Source: Thalassospiraceae bacterium
GTDB taxonomy: Bacteria; Pseudomonadota; Alphaproteobacteria; Rhodospirillales; Magnetovibrionaceae
Direction of reading: 5' to 3'
Assembly (NCBI GenBank): GCA_030637205.1
Contig: DAOVVL010000022.1
Location: 1 to 12,904, forward strand
Length of the DNA: 12,904 nt
Shown: positions 6,394 through 12,904 of the stretch, one piece after another
Layout: each line of letters opens with the position of its first letter
Position numbering within the stretch: position 1 is the first letter of the stretch
Program-made: the position numbers and the translations under genes
Notes under the pieces: model-generated
The model's input: the letters and a program-made list of their open reading frames with translations, nothing else
What the model was told of the DNA's origin: nothing
Databases searched by the model: none

Positions 6394-7595
6394 AATCATC
6401 TGTGAACCCGTCTTCGGTGCCCATGAAGGGCATCCGTCCCCGTTCCGTCACGGTTCTGGGGGCGACCGGATCGGTCGGGTGCAATACGGTGGATTTGCTG
6501 GCGCGCAACCCCGAACAGTTTGAGCTTGAGGCCCTGAGCGCAGGCAAAAACTGGAAATTGCTCGCCGAACAGGCTCTGAAGCTGGGCGCCAAGGTCGCCG
6601 TGATTGGCGACGAAGCGGCGCTTCCTGATCTGAAATCAGCCCTTGCGGGCAGTTCGGTTGAGGCCGCAGCGGGCGAGAGCGCCCTGATTGAGGCCGCGGC
6701 CCGGCCCAGCGATGTGGTGGTGGCAGCGATCGTCGGGGCGGCGGGGCTGAAACCCACCCTCGAAGCGGTCAGGCGCGGTGCCACGGTGGCGCTGGCCAAC
6801 AAGGAATGTCTGGTTTCGGCGGGCGAGGTCGTGCAGGGCGAAGTGGCCAAAAGCGGCGCCACGCTGTTGCCCGTGGATTCAGAACACAGCGCCATTTTTC
6901 AGGTATTTGATTTCGAAAACCCCGAAACCGTGGCCGGTATCACGCTGACCGCGTCAGGCGGCCCGTTTTTGAACCGCAGCCTTGAAGAGATGGCCGATGT
7001 GACCCCCGAGCAGGCCGTCGCGCACCCCAACTGGGATATGGGCGCCAAAATTTCGGTCGATAGTGCGACCATGATGAACAAGGGGCTGGAACTGATTGAG
7101 GCCTTTCACCTGTTTCCCGTGGACGTTGATGCCATTGAGGTGCTGGTGCATCCGCAATCGGTGGTCCACAGCCTGGTTTCCTACGTCGATGGCTCGGTTT
7201 TGGCACAGCTGGGCACACCCGATATGCGAACCCCCATTGCCGTGGCACTTGCGTGGCCTTCGCGCATGAAAACCCCGGCCGAGCGCCTGAGCCTTTCCGA
7301 TATTGGCAGGCTTGATTTCCAGGCCCCGGATGAAACCCGTTTTCCGGCCCTGAGACTGGCGCGTGAAGCCTTGCAAGCCGGAGGTTCAGCGCCCACAATT
7401 CTCAATGCGGCCAACGAAGTTGCGGTGGCGGCATTTTTAGGTGGTGCGATCGGCTTTTTACAGATTGCACAGACCGTCGAAAAAGTGTTGGATTGCCTGC
7501 CGTCGGGCCCGATGGGTGGGCTGGATGATGTGATGGCGGTTGATAAGCAAGCGCGCGTCCAGGCGCAATCCTTTGTGGGTCGCCTGGATAGTTAA
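6381..7595 (+). CDS. dxr: 1-deoxy-D-xylulose 5-phosphate reductoisomerase
   Basis: Dxr (404 aa) performs the NADPH-dependent rearrangement and reduction of DXP to MEP, the committed step of non-mevalonate isoprenoid synthesis, and so feeds uppS. Motifs in order: the Rossmann loop VLGATGSVG (25-33), ALANKECLV (137-145), PVDSEHSAIFQ (164-174) with metal ligands Asp166 and Glu168, the SGGPF loop (192-196), HPNWDMGAKISVDSATMMN (215-233) with Glu237 as the third ligand, and LGTPDMRTPIAVALAWP (277-293). Length fits the 398-aa E. coli enzyme. The start is ambiguous: ATG 6381 (chosen, GGGGAG 12 nt upstream, overlapping cdsA by 13 nt), GTG 6402 or ATG 6423 (which would still leave the whole Rossmann fold, 390 aa). 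The frame is open upstream through cdsA, but that stretch shows no protein-family sequence and is a shadow, not a fusion. Confidence 0.95.
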   Translation: MAGLKSSVNPSSVPMKGIRPRSVTVLGATGSVGCNTVDLLARNPEQFELEALSAGKNWKLLAEQALKLGAKVAVIGDEAALPDLKSALAGSSVEAAAGESALIEAAARPSDVVVAAIVGAAGLKPTLEAVRRGATVALANKECLVSAGEVVQGEVAKSGATLLPVDSEHSAIFQVFDFENPETVAGITLTASGGPFLNRSLEEMADVTPEQAVAHPNWDMGAKISVDSATMMNKGLELIEAFHLFPVDVDAIEVLVHPQSVVHSLVSYVDGSVLAQLGTPDMRTPIAVALAWPSRMKTPAERLSLSDIGRLDFQAPDETRFPALRLAREALQAGGSAPTILNAANEVAVAAFLGGAIGFLQIAQTVEKVLDCLPSGPMGGLDDVMAVDKQARVQAQSFVGRLDS

Positions 7596-7633
7596 ATAAT
7601 AAGATTAAAAACAAACTCTAGATCGTTGATTTC

Positions 7634-8878
7634 ATGGACTTTATAATCTTCATATGGGAATTTGTCGTTCCCTTCCTCGTGGTGCTTTCGGTGCTGATTT
7701 TTGTACACGAAATGGGCCATTTTCTGGTCGCGCGCTGGGCGGGGGTCAAAGTCGAGGTGTTTTCCATCGGTTTCGGCTCCGAGCTGCGCGGATATACGGA
7801 CCGTTACGGCACCCGCTGGCGGCTCGCCGCGGTTCCGTTGGGCGGCTACGTCAAGATGTTTGGCGAAGGCGATCTGGTCAGCGGTGTCGACGATACCGAA
7901 GAACGCCCCATGACCGACGAAGAAAAGAAGGTCTCGTTCCATCACAAGCCCCTGTTCAAGCGCACCGCCATTGTGGCCGCCGGGCCGTTAGCCAATTTCG
8001 CGTTTTCCGTCATCATTCTGGGCCTGCTCAGCGGGACCGTGGGCCTGCCCAAACTGCAAAACCTGGTGGGAACAGTGGTTGAAAACAGTGCCGCCGAAGC
8101 CGCCGGGCTTAAAGCTGGGGACCGGATCGTATCCATTGATGGCCGTGCGGTGCGCTGGTTTGACGATCTGGTCAGCATTGTTTCGCTCAGTGCCGGCAAA
8201 CCGCTGGAACTTGAGATCGAACGCGCTGATACGGTGCTGTTTGTTATCGCCACGCCACGTTCCATTACCAACAAGCAATACAACGAGCGTGTTTTGCAGG
8301 GCAAAGACGGATTTGATGATCTGGACGACGATGAAGATGATGAAGACGATGATGAGCGCCTTTCAGACGATGACGATGAAGAGGAAGATCACGACGAAGC
8401 GCAAGAGCATTCACGCGGCCTGTTGGGGGTTACACCCGATTACGAAAACATCATCGTGCTTCATCAAGGGCCGCTGGATGCCGTTTTGAACGGGTTCACC
8501 CAGACCTACGCCATGACGGCCCAGACCTTGAATCTGGTGGGCGAGATATTTGAAGGCGACCGCAGCGCCAAGGAACTGGGCGGGGTGCTCGCCATTGCCG
8601 AGACCTCGGGGCGCATGGCACAGGTCGGTCTTGCGGGCTTTTTGACCTTTATGGCGCTTCTCAGTGTGAATTTGGGCCTGATTAATTTGTTTCCAATTCC
8701 GGTGCTAGATGGCGGACATCTGGTGTTTTATGCCTTTGAAGCCCTCCGTGGCCGGCCTTTAAGCCTAAGAGTTCAAGAATACGGTTTCCGCCTCGGCTTA
8801 GTTTTGGTACTTCTTCTAATGATTTTCGCAACTTGGAACGATGTGGAGCGTCTTTTAGAGCGTTTCTGGATCGGTTAA
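7634..8878 (+). CDS. rseP: RseP/MmpA-type site-2 intramembrane zinc protease with acidic insert
   Basis: This 414-aa inner-membrane metalloprotease cleaves membrane-spanning substrates. Known family roles are release of sigma-E by cutting RseA in E. coli and polarity-protein turnover by MmpA in Caulobacter; the substrate here is unknown. The first membrane segment (residues 4-30) ends in the zinc motif HEMGH (25-29). A second segment is near 111-132, a single PDZ domain spans about 140-208 (VVENSAAEAAGLKAGDRIVSIDG), and the C-terminal half has membrane segments near 332-352 and 385-400 with the third zinc ligand in LFPIPVLDGGH (352-362). Between the PDZ domain and the next conserved stretch lies a low-complexity acidic insert, residues 225-259, with 25 Asp/Glu in 35. 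The ATG at 7634 has no clear Shine-Dalgarno sequence. It follows dxr by 38 AT-rich nt and precedes bamA, a common order. Confidence 0.95.
   Translation: MDFIIFIWEFVVPFLVVLSVLIFVHEMGHFLVARWAGVKVEVFSIGFGSELRGYTDRYGTRWRLAAVPLGGYVKMFGEGDLVSGVDDTEERPMTDEEKKVSFHHKPLFKRTAIVAAGPLANFAFSVIILGLLSGTVGLPKLQNLVGTVVENSAAEAAGLKAGDRIVSIDGRAVRWFDDLVSIVSLSAGKPLELEIERADTVLFVIATPRSITNKQYNERVLQGKDGFDDLDDDEDDEDDDERLSDDDDEEEDHDEAQEHSRGLLGVTPDYENIIVLHQGPLDAVLNGFTQTYAMTAQTLNLVGEIFEGDRSAKELGGVLAIAETSGRMAQVGLAGFLTFMALLSVNLGLINLFPIPVLDGGHLVFYAFEALRGRPLSLRVQEYGFRLGLVLVLLLMIFATWNDVERLLERFWIG
8306..8410 (+). repeat. GAY/GAR low-complexity tract encoding an Asp/Glu-rich insert in RseP
   Basis: About 105 bases are dominated by GAT, GAC and GAA/GAG codons and encode RseP residues 225-259, of which 25 are Asp or Glu, including an unbroken run of eleven (231-241) and one of eight (245-252). 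The frame stays open on both sides. Such a codon tract is prone to length change by slippage. Confidence 0.9.
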
Positions 8879-8976
8879 CCTTTCAGTGAGCTTTACTGAC
8901 CGAAAATGATTTAATAGGCCCGGTGGGGCCCCGGTGCTTGAGACACAAAAGCCCGGACACGAAATTTGGGGGAACC
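8879..8976 (+). other. rseP-bamA intergenic region (98 nt) with GC-rich hairpin
   Basis: This gap is much longer than the neighbouring junctions. It contains a 5-bp GC hairpin GGCCC-GGTG-GGGCC (8917-8930), a direct repeat CCCGGTG (8919-8925 and 8930-8936), and an AT-rich patch around TTTAAT (8910-8915) that could be a -10 box but has no good -35. A weaker inverted repeat TCAGT/ACTGA (8883-8887 with 8895-8899) follows the rseP stop. There is no T-run, so I do not call a terminator. A bamA promoter here is possible but unsupported by clear boxes. Confidence 0.35.
8968..8972 (+). promoter_or_regulatory. Ribosome-binding site supporting the TTG start of bamA
   Basis: GGGGG followed by AA, just ahead of TTG at 8977, is the only purine-rich site near a start codon that also yields a clean signal peptide. 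Spacing is rather short, about 4-5 nt from the core. Confidence 0.5.
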
Positions 8977-11253
8977 TTGATCAGAGGGTTGAGCATTTTT
9001 ATTGGCCTGGTGATGCTGGCGATGTCTTTGGGCACGCCGGTTGAAGTGCGCGCGCAAGGTGCGCCCCAGATTGCCGAAATCATTGTTGAAGGATCGGCGC
9101 GCGTCGAACCCGCAACGGTGCGTTCATACCTGTTGGTCCGCGAAGGCGATCCGTTTGATGCCCAACGCATTGACCGTTCACTGAAATCGCTGTTTGCGAC
9201 CGGGCTTTTTGCCGATGTCTCCATCGGGCGCGATGGCGGTGCGTTGATCATCACCGTGGTTGAAAATCCGGTCATCAACCGTATTGCCTTTGAAGGCAAC
9301 CAGCGCATTGACGATGAAGAGCTGGCGGCGGAAATTTCGCTCAGGCCGCGGCTGATTTATACCCGCACCAAAGTTCAAAATGATGTGAACCGTCTGCAAA
9401 CGTTATATCAACGCGAAGGGCGTTTTGCCGTAACGGTTGAGCCGAAGATCATCCAGCTTCCGCAAAACCGCATTGATCTGGTTTATGAAATTAACGAAGG
9501 CACCCTGACCACAGTGCAAAATATTCGTTTTATCGGCAACCGCGAGTTTGACGATGGTGATTTGCGCGACGTGATCCGCACCGTTGAAACGCGCTGGTAT
9601 CGTTTCCTTACAAGTGATGACACGTATGATCCCGACCGCATGACCTTTGATGAGGAACTGTTGCGCCGCTTCTATCTTGAAAACGGCTACGCGGATTTCC
9701 GCATGCTTTCTGCCGTTGCCGAAATGACGCCGGATCGACAGAATTTTTTCCTGACCTTCACCATTGAAGAAGGGGAACGCTATACGTTTGGCGAACTGTC
9801 CGTTGAATCTAACTTACGCGATCTTGATGTTGCCGATATTTCAGATGTGGTCGAAATCGAACAGGGCGAATGGTACAATTCAAAATACGTTGATGATGCA
9901 TCCGATGCGCTGACCGATGAAGCAGGCAATATGGGTTATGCCTTCGTTGATGTGCGCCAAAAACTCAACCGGGATCGCGAAAACAAAAGCATTGATATTG
10001 TTTTTGAAGTCGCTGAAGGCCCAAGGGTTTTTGTTGAACGCATTAACATCACCGGAAATTCCAGAACGCTGGATGAAGTTATCCGTCGCGAATTTCGCCT
10101 GATTGAAGGCGATGCATTTAATTCATCCAAAGTAAGCCGCACCATGCGCCGTTTGCAGGATCTGGATTTCTTCGCAAAAGTTGATCTTTCGCGCACCCAA
10201 GGCACCGCCGAAGACAAAACGGTGTTGAACTTGGATGTCGAAGAAAAGTCCACCGGGTCGCTTTCAATCGGTGTTGGCTATTCCAGTGATTCAGGACCGT
10301 TGGCAGAATTCAGTATCCGCGAAAGAAATCTTCTGGGGCGTGGGCAGGATCTGAAGCTTGCCTTTTCCGTTTCCGGAAAGAAAAACGCAGTCGATCTAAG
10401 CTTTACCGAACCTTATTTCATGGACCGCGAAATCGCGGCCGGGTTTGATCTGTTCCGTACCACGCAAGATCAGCAAAGCACCAGTTCATTCAGTTCTGAG
10501 CAAACGGGCATGTCGCTTCGCTTTGGCTACCCGATCACCGAACAATTGCACCAGAGTTGGCGCTATACGATCAAGCAAAGCGACATCAAGAATGTGAAGT
10601 CAACGGCGTCTACTTTTGTTCAGGCACAGGCCGGATCAAGGTTGCTTTCAGAAGTCGGCCACGTTTTGCTTTACGATAAGCGCAACAGCTCAATAAACCC
10701 CACGGATGGGTATTTTGTTCGCATGACCAACGAGCTTGCAGGGTTCGGCGGCGATGTGAGCTATCTGCGTAACCGCGTGACCGGCGGAAATTATCACAAG
10801 ATTGCAGACGGCTGGGTTTTGGGCCTGACCGGCAGCGCAGCTATTGTGACGGGTATTGGCGAAGACGTAACTATTCTGGATCGTTATTTCCTTGGCGGTT
10901 CAAGCTTGCGCGGCTTTGCGGTCAGCGGTGTGGGGCCGCGCGATCGCACATCGCTGGATGCGTTGGGCGGCGAGCTGACGTATACGGGCGGCATCGATCT
11001 TTCCGTTCCCCTTGGCCTGCCGCCGGAACTGGGTATTTCGGGCAAGTTATTTACCGATTTTGGTTCGGTGAGCCGCGTGCGCCCCACCAGCGCCTCTATA
11101 TATGACGAGGGTTCCATGCGCGCATCGATCGGCACCGGGATTATGTGGATATCGCCGGTGGGTCCGCTCAGCCTTGATTATGCTATTCCGGTAATGAAGG
11201 AAAGTTATGATAAAGTTCAAAATTTCCGTATTAACTTCGGCACCAGATTTTAG
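8977..11253 (+). CDS. bamA: Outer membrane protein assembly factor BamA (TTG start)
   Basis: BamA (758 aa from TTG 8977) is the Omp85 core of the BAM complex, which folds beta-barrel proteins into the outer membrane. From this start there is a textbook Sec signal: Arg3, hydrophobic 5-18, and a probable cut after VRA (24-26). Five POTRA domains follow, roughly residues 30-98, 99-175, 176-266, 267-348 and 349-424. The C-terminal barrel runs from about 427 to the end, with the L6-loop motif LRGF at 644-647 (usually V/I-RGF) and the terminal Phe of outer-membrane barrels (TRF). Size fits alphaproteobacterial BamA (E. coli 810). The frame is open to a GTG at 8923, which would add 18 residues before the signal and spoil its n-region, so TTG is preferred. 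The TAG stop is part of the ribosome-binding site of the next gene, the OmpH chaperone, which implies coupling. Confidence 0.93.
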   Translation: MIRGLSIFIGLVMLAMSLGTPVEVRAQGAPQIAEIIVEGSARVEPATVRSYLLVREGDPFDAQRIDRSLKSLFATGLFADVSIGRDGGALIITVVENPVINRIAFEGNQRIDDEELAAEISLRPRLIYTRTKVQNDVNRLQTLYQREGRFAVTVEPKIIQLPQNRIDLVYEINEGTLTTVQNIRFIGNREFDDGDLRDVIRTVETRWYRFLTSDDTYDPDRMTFDEELLRRFYLENGYADFRMLSAVAEMTPDRQNFFLTFTIEEGERYTFGELSVESNLRDLDVADISDVVEIEQGEWYNSKYVDDASDALTDEAGNMGYAFVDVRQKLNRDRENKSIDIVFEVAEGPRVFVERINITGNSRTLDEVIRREFRLIEGDAFNSSKVSRTMRRLQDLDFFAKVDLSRTQGTAEDKTVLNLDVEEKSTGSLSIGVGYSSDSGPLAEFSIRERNLLGRGQDLKLAFSVSGKKNAVDLSFTEPYFMDREIAAGFDLFRTTQDQQSTSSFSSEQTGMSLRFGYPITEQLHQSWRYTIKQSDIKNVKSTASTFVQAQAGSRLLSEVGHVLLYDKRNSSINPTDGYFVRMTNELAGFGGDVSYLRNRVTGGNYHKIADGWVLGLTGSAAIVTGIGEDVTILDRYFLGGSSLRGFAVSGVGPRDRTSLDALGGELTYTGGIDLSVPLGLPPELGISGKLFTDFGSVSRVRPTSASIYDEGSMRASIGTGIMWISPVGPLSLDYAIPVMKESYDKVQNFRINFGTRF

Positions 11254-11256
11254 GAG
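11252..11256 (+). promoter_or_regulatory. Ribosome-binding site fixing the TTG start of skp, overlapping the bamA stop
   Basis: AGGAG shares its first two bases with the bamA TAG stop and ends 6 nt before TTG 11263, an ideal spacing. A ribosome finishing bamA would be placed directly on this site, so skp translation is probably coupled to bamA. Confidence 0.85.
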
Positions 11257-11262
11257 AACGAT

Positions 11263-11862
11263 TTGAATACGCTCAGGCTAGTGACGATGGCATCAATGTT
11301 GAGCCTTGTCATAGCTGCAGGGTTTTCGGGCCATGCAGTCGCGCAAACTTCCACGGCACAAGGCGCTTCAGAGCCCAAGGGTGTGTTCATCAAGGTTGGT
11401 ATCATTGATATCGAAGGCGTACGTGCGAATTCGGCGGCGATCAAGAACATCCGGGCACAAATAGATAAATACCGCAGTGCCATACAGGCCGACATTCAGA
11501 ACGAAGAGGTTGCGTTGCGCAAAGCCAACGAGGAACTGGCGCGCCAAAGAACTATTCTGGCCCCTGAAGCTTTCAATGCCGAACGCATGAAATTCGAACA
11601 AAAGCTGGCTGCTTTACAAAAAAAGGTTCAGGGATCAAAACAAGCCCTTGGCATTGTTCAGGCCGAAGCGGTCAAGAAAGTTGATCAGGCAATCCTTGAA
11701 GCCATTCAAGAAGTTATCCAGAAAGAAAATTACACTTTGATTTTACGAAAATCATCAACTGTGGCTGCGGCCAATGCGCTGGACCTGTCACAACGCATGC
11801 TTGCCGTCGTGAACAAAAAACTCCCCAACGTAAAAGTTGCTGATCCCAGCACCAGGAAATAA
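11263..11862 (+). CDS. skp: Skp/OmpH-family periplasmic chaperone (TTG start)
   Basis: Skp (199 aa) holds unfolded outer-membrane proteins in the periplasm for delivery to BamA. The TTG at 11263 has a near-ideal AGGAG site. The product begins with a signal peptide (Arg5, hydrophobic 7-22, AVA then Gln at 25-28), so the mature protein starts near residue 28. The beta-strand segment FIKVGIIDIEGV (42-53) is the conserved start of the OmpH domain. A long charged helical stretch with coiled-coil character (about 60-125) forms the tentacle. The chain returns to KVDQAILEAIQEVIQKENYTLIL (split over 139-161), matching the second half of the trimer body. It is longer than the 161-aa E. coli protein through the linker after the signal and the C-terminal tail. 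Sequence conservation in this family is low; the call rests on pattern and the bamA-skp-lpxD order. Confidence 0.92.
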   Translation: MNTLRLVTMASMLSLVIAAGFSGHAVAQTSTAQGASEPKGVFIKVGIIDIEGVRANSAAIKNIRAQIDKYRSAIQADIQNEEVALRKANEELARQRTILAPEAFNAERMKFEQKLAALQKKVQGSKQALGIVQAEAVKKVDQAILEAIQEVIQKENYTLILRKSSTVAAANALDLSQRMLAVVNKKLPNVKVADPSTRK

Positions 11863-11879
11863 AGCCAGGAGCTTTCGTT

Positions 11880-12904
11880 ATGGCGGATCCCAGATTTTTC
11901 AAACGGGCCGGCCCATTTTCGCTTGAAGATTTGGCTAAATCTGTCGGGGGTGAAATTCAGGGCGATGCCAGCGGCGATCTGCAACTGCTTGACGTTGCGC
12001 CGCTAGATAGCGCCGGTAAAGGCGAGATCAGCTTTCTCGATAATAAAAAGTATATCGAAAGTTTTACTCAAAGTTCTGCCCAAGCGTGCATCGTGCATCC
12101 CGACCTGGCATCGCGCGCACCCGGTTCCATGGCGTTGATCGTCAGCGAAAGCCCGTATCAGGCTTACGCCCGCATTGCCAAGATGTTTTACCCCACCGTT
12201 GATAGTGGGCAAACTTACCCGCTTGATGGCAATATTGATGCAAGCGCCAGCGTAGGGGAGGATTGCAACATTGATCCGCGTGCCGTTGTCGGTGCCAAAG
12301 CAGAGATTGGCCACGGCTGCACACTTGGCCCCGGTGCGGTGATCGGGCCGGGCGTGGTATTGGGCGACGGATGTATCATTGGCGCCAACGTCACCGTGAT
12401 CTATGCATTGGTGGGGCGTCGTTGCATCTTTCATGCAGGCGCATCCATTGGACAAGACGGATTTGGCTTTGCCCCCGGCGGACCGCCCGAAGGCCACATC
12501 AAGGTGGTGCAGTTGGGTCGCGTGATCATTGGCGACGACGTTGAGATTGGCGCGAATTCCTGCATTGATCGCGGTTCCGGGCCTGACACAAAAATTGGTG
12601 ACGGCAGCAAAATTGATAACTTGGTGCAAATTGCGCACAACGTTGAACTGGGCATGGGGTGTTTTCTGGCGGCCCACGTGGGAATTTCAGGCAGCACAAA
12701 AATTGGCAACTTCGTTATGATAGGGGGCCAGGTTGGTTTGGCCGGTCATATTACCATTGGCGACGGCGCCCAGATCGCGGCACAAAGCGGTGTCATGCGC
12801 GATGTCGAAGCGGGCGCACGCCTGGTCGGCACCCCGGCCGTGCCAAGCCGGGAATATTTCCGCCAGGTTGTGGCAGTAGCAAAATTGATTAAACCGAAAA
12901 AGGG
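11880..12904 (+). CDS. lpxD: UDP-3-O-(3-hydroxyacyl)glucosamine N-acyltransferase, 3' end outside window
   Basis: LpxD adds the second 3-hydroxyacyl chain, from acyl-ACP, to UDP-3-O-acylglucosamine in lipid A synthesis, in the cytosol. The ATG at 11880 has AGGAG at 11867-11871, 8 nt upstream, and follows skp by 17 nt. 341 codons are visible with no stop; typical family length is about 340-350, so only a few residues are likely missing. The N-terminal uridine-binding domain (about 1-110) begins PFSLEDLAKSVGGEI. It is followed by a left-handed beta-helix of hexapeptide repeats (about 115-320; IGDGAQIA, IGPGVVLG and similar). Conserved GQDGFGFAPGG (191-201) and IDNLVQIAHNVELG (245-258) are present; His253 corresponds to the catalytic base. 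The C-terminal helix (VPSREYFRQ onward) is the acyl-carrier-protein contact region in the family. FabZ and lpxA are expected just downstream. Confidence 0.96.
   Translation, partial: MADPRFFKRAGPFSLEDLAKSVGGEIQGDASGDLQLLDVAPLDSAGKGEISFLDNKKYIESFTQSSAQACIVHPDLASRAPGSMALIVSESPYQAYARIAKMFYPTVDSGQTYPLDGNIDASASVGEDCNIDPRAVVGAKAEIGHGCTLGPGAVIGPGVVLGDGCIIGANVTVIYALVGRRCIFHAGASIGQDGFGFAPGGPPEGHIKVVQLGRVIIGDDVEIGANSCIDRGSGPDTKIGDGSKIDNLVQIAHNVELGMGCFLAAHVGISGSTKIGNFVMIGGQVGLAGHITIGDGAQIAAQSGVMRDVEAGARLVGTPAVPSREYFRQVVAVAKLIKPKK

Noticed and set aside
8917..8936. GC-rich hairpin before bamA considered as an intrinsic terminator
   Set aside because: The stem is only 5 bp and no T-run follows; bamA and rseP may well be co-transcribed.

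Overview
The window is a 12.9-kb stretch of chromosomal core genome from a Gram-negative bacterium, most likely an alphaproteobacterium of the Rhodospirillales type. All genes are on the + strand. The gene order is dnaE(3' end)-rpsB-tsf-pyrH-frr-uppS-cdsA-dxr-rseP-bamA-skp-lpxD(5' part). The organism call rests on this order with dnaE directly upstream, on alphaproteobacterial-looking protein sequences (a long Ala/Lys-rich S2 tail, a compact CdsA, a BamA of about 758 residues) and on moderately GC-rich codon use. Genus cannot be fixed from the sequence alone.

Region by region: 1-1309 is the C-terminal third of the replicative DNA polymerase alpha subunit. 1310-1551 is a 242-nt gap holding a good sigma70-type promoter and a leader of about 136 nt with three clear helices, a candidate cis-regulator of rpsB. 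1552-3483 holds the translation pair rpsB (ribosomal protein S2) and tsf (EF-Ts), with a perfect TATAAT box between them. The pair ends in a very strong intrinsic terminator (3496-3533). A new promoter candidate then starts pyrH (UMP kinase), frr (ribosome recycling), uppS (undecaprenyl diphosphate synthase), cdsA (CDP-diacylglycerol synthase) and dxr (DXP reductoisomerase). The uppS/cdsA and cdsA/dxr pairs overlap. After a 38-nt AT-rich gap comes rseP (site-2 intramembrane protease). After a further 98-nt gap come bamA, skp and lpxD, tightly packed.

The genes form a logical chain. dxr (MEP pathway) supplies isoprenoid precursors, uppS turns them into the lipid carrier for peptidoglycan and surface polysaccharide, and cdsA supplies activated phospholipid. 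rseP is an envelope-stress or membrane-protein protease. bamA and skp insert and chaperone outer-membrane proteins, and lpxD acylates lipid A. rpsB, tsf, pyrH and frr couple translation and pyrimidine supply to this envelope block.

I see no mobile element, CRISPR array, tRNA, rRNA, frameshift or sign of transfer, and no undescribed multi-gene system. The points worth a second look are smaller: the structured rpsB leader with a possible pseudoknot, a strongly acidic insert in RseP after its PDZ domain, the repeat-built S2 tail, the use of TTG starts for both bamA and skp, and a hairpin abutting the tsf -10 box.
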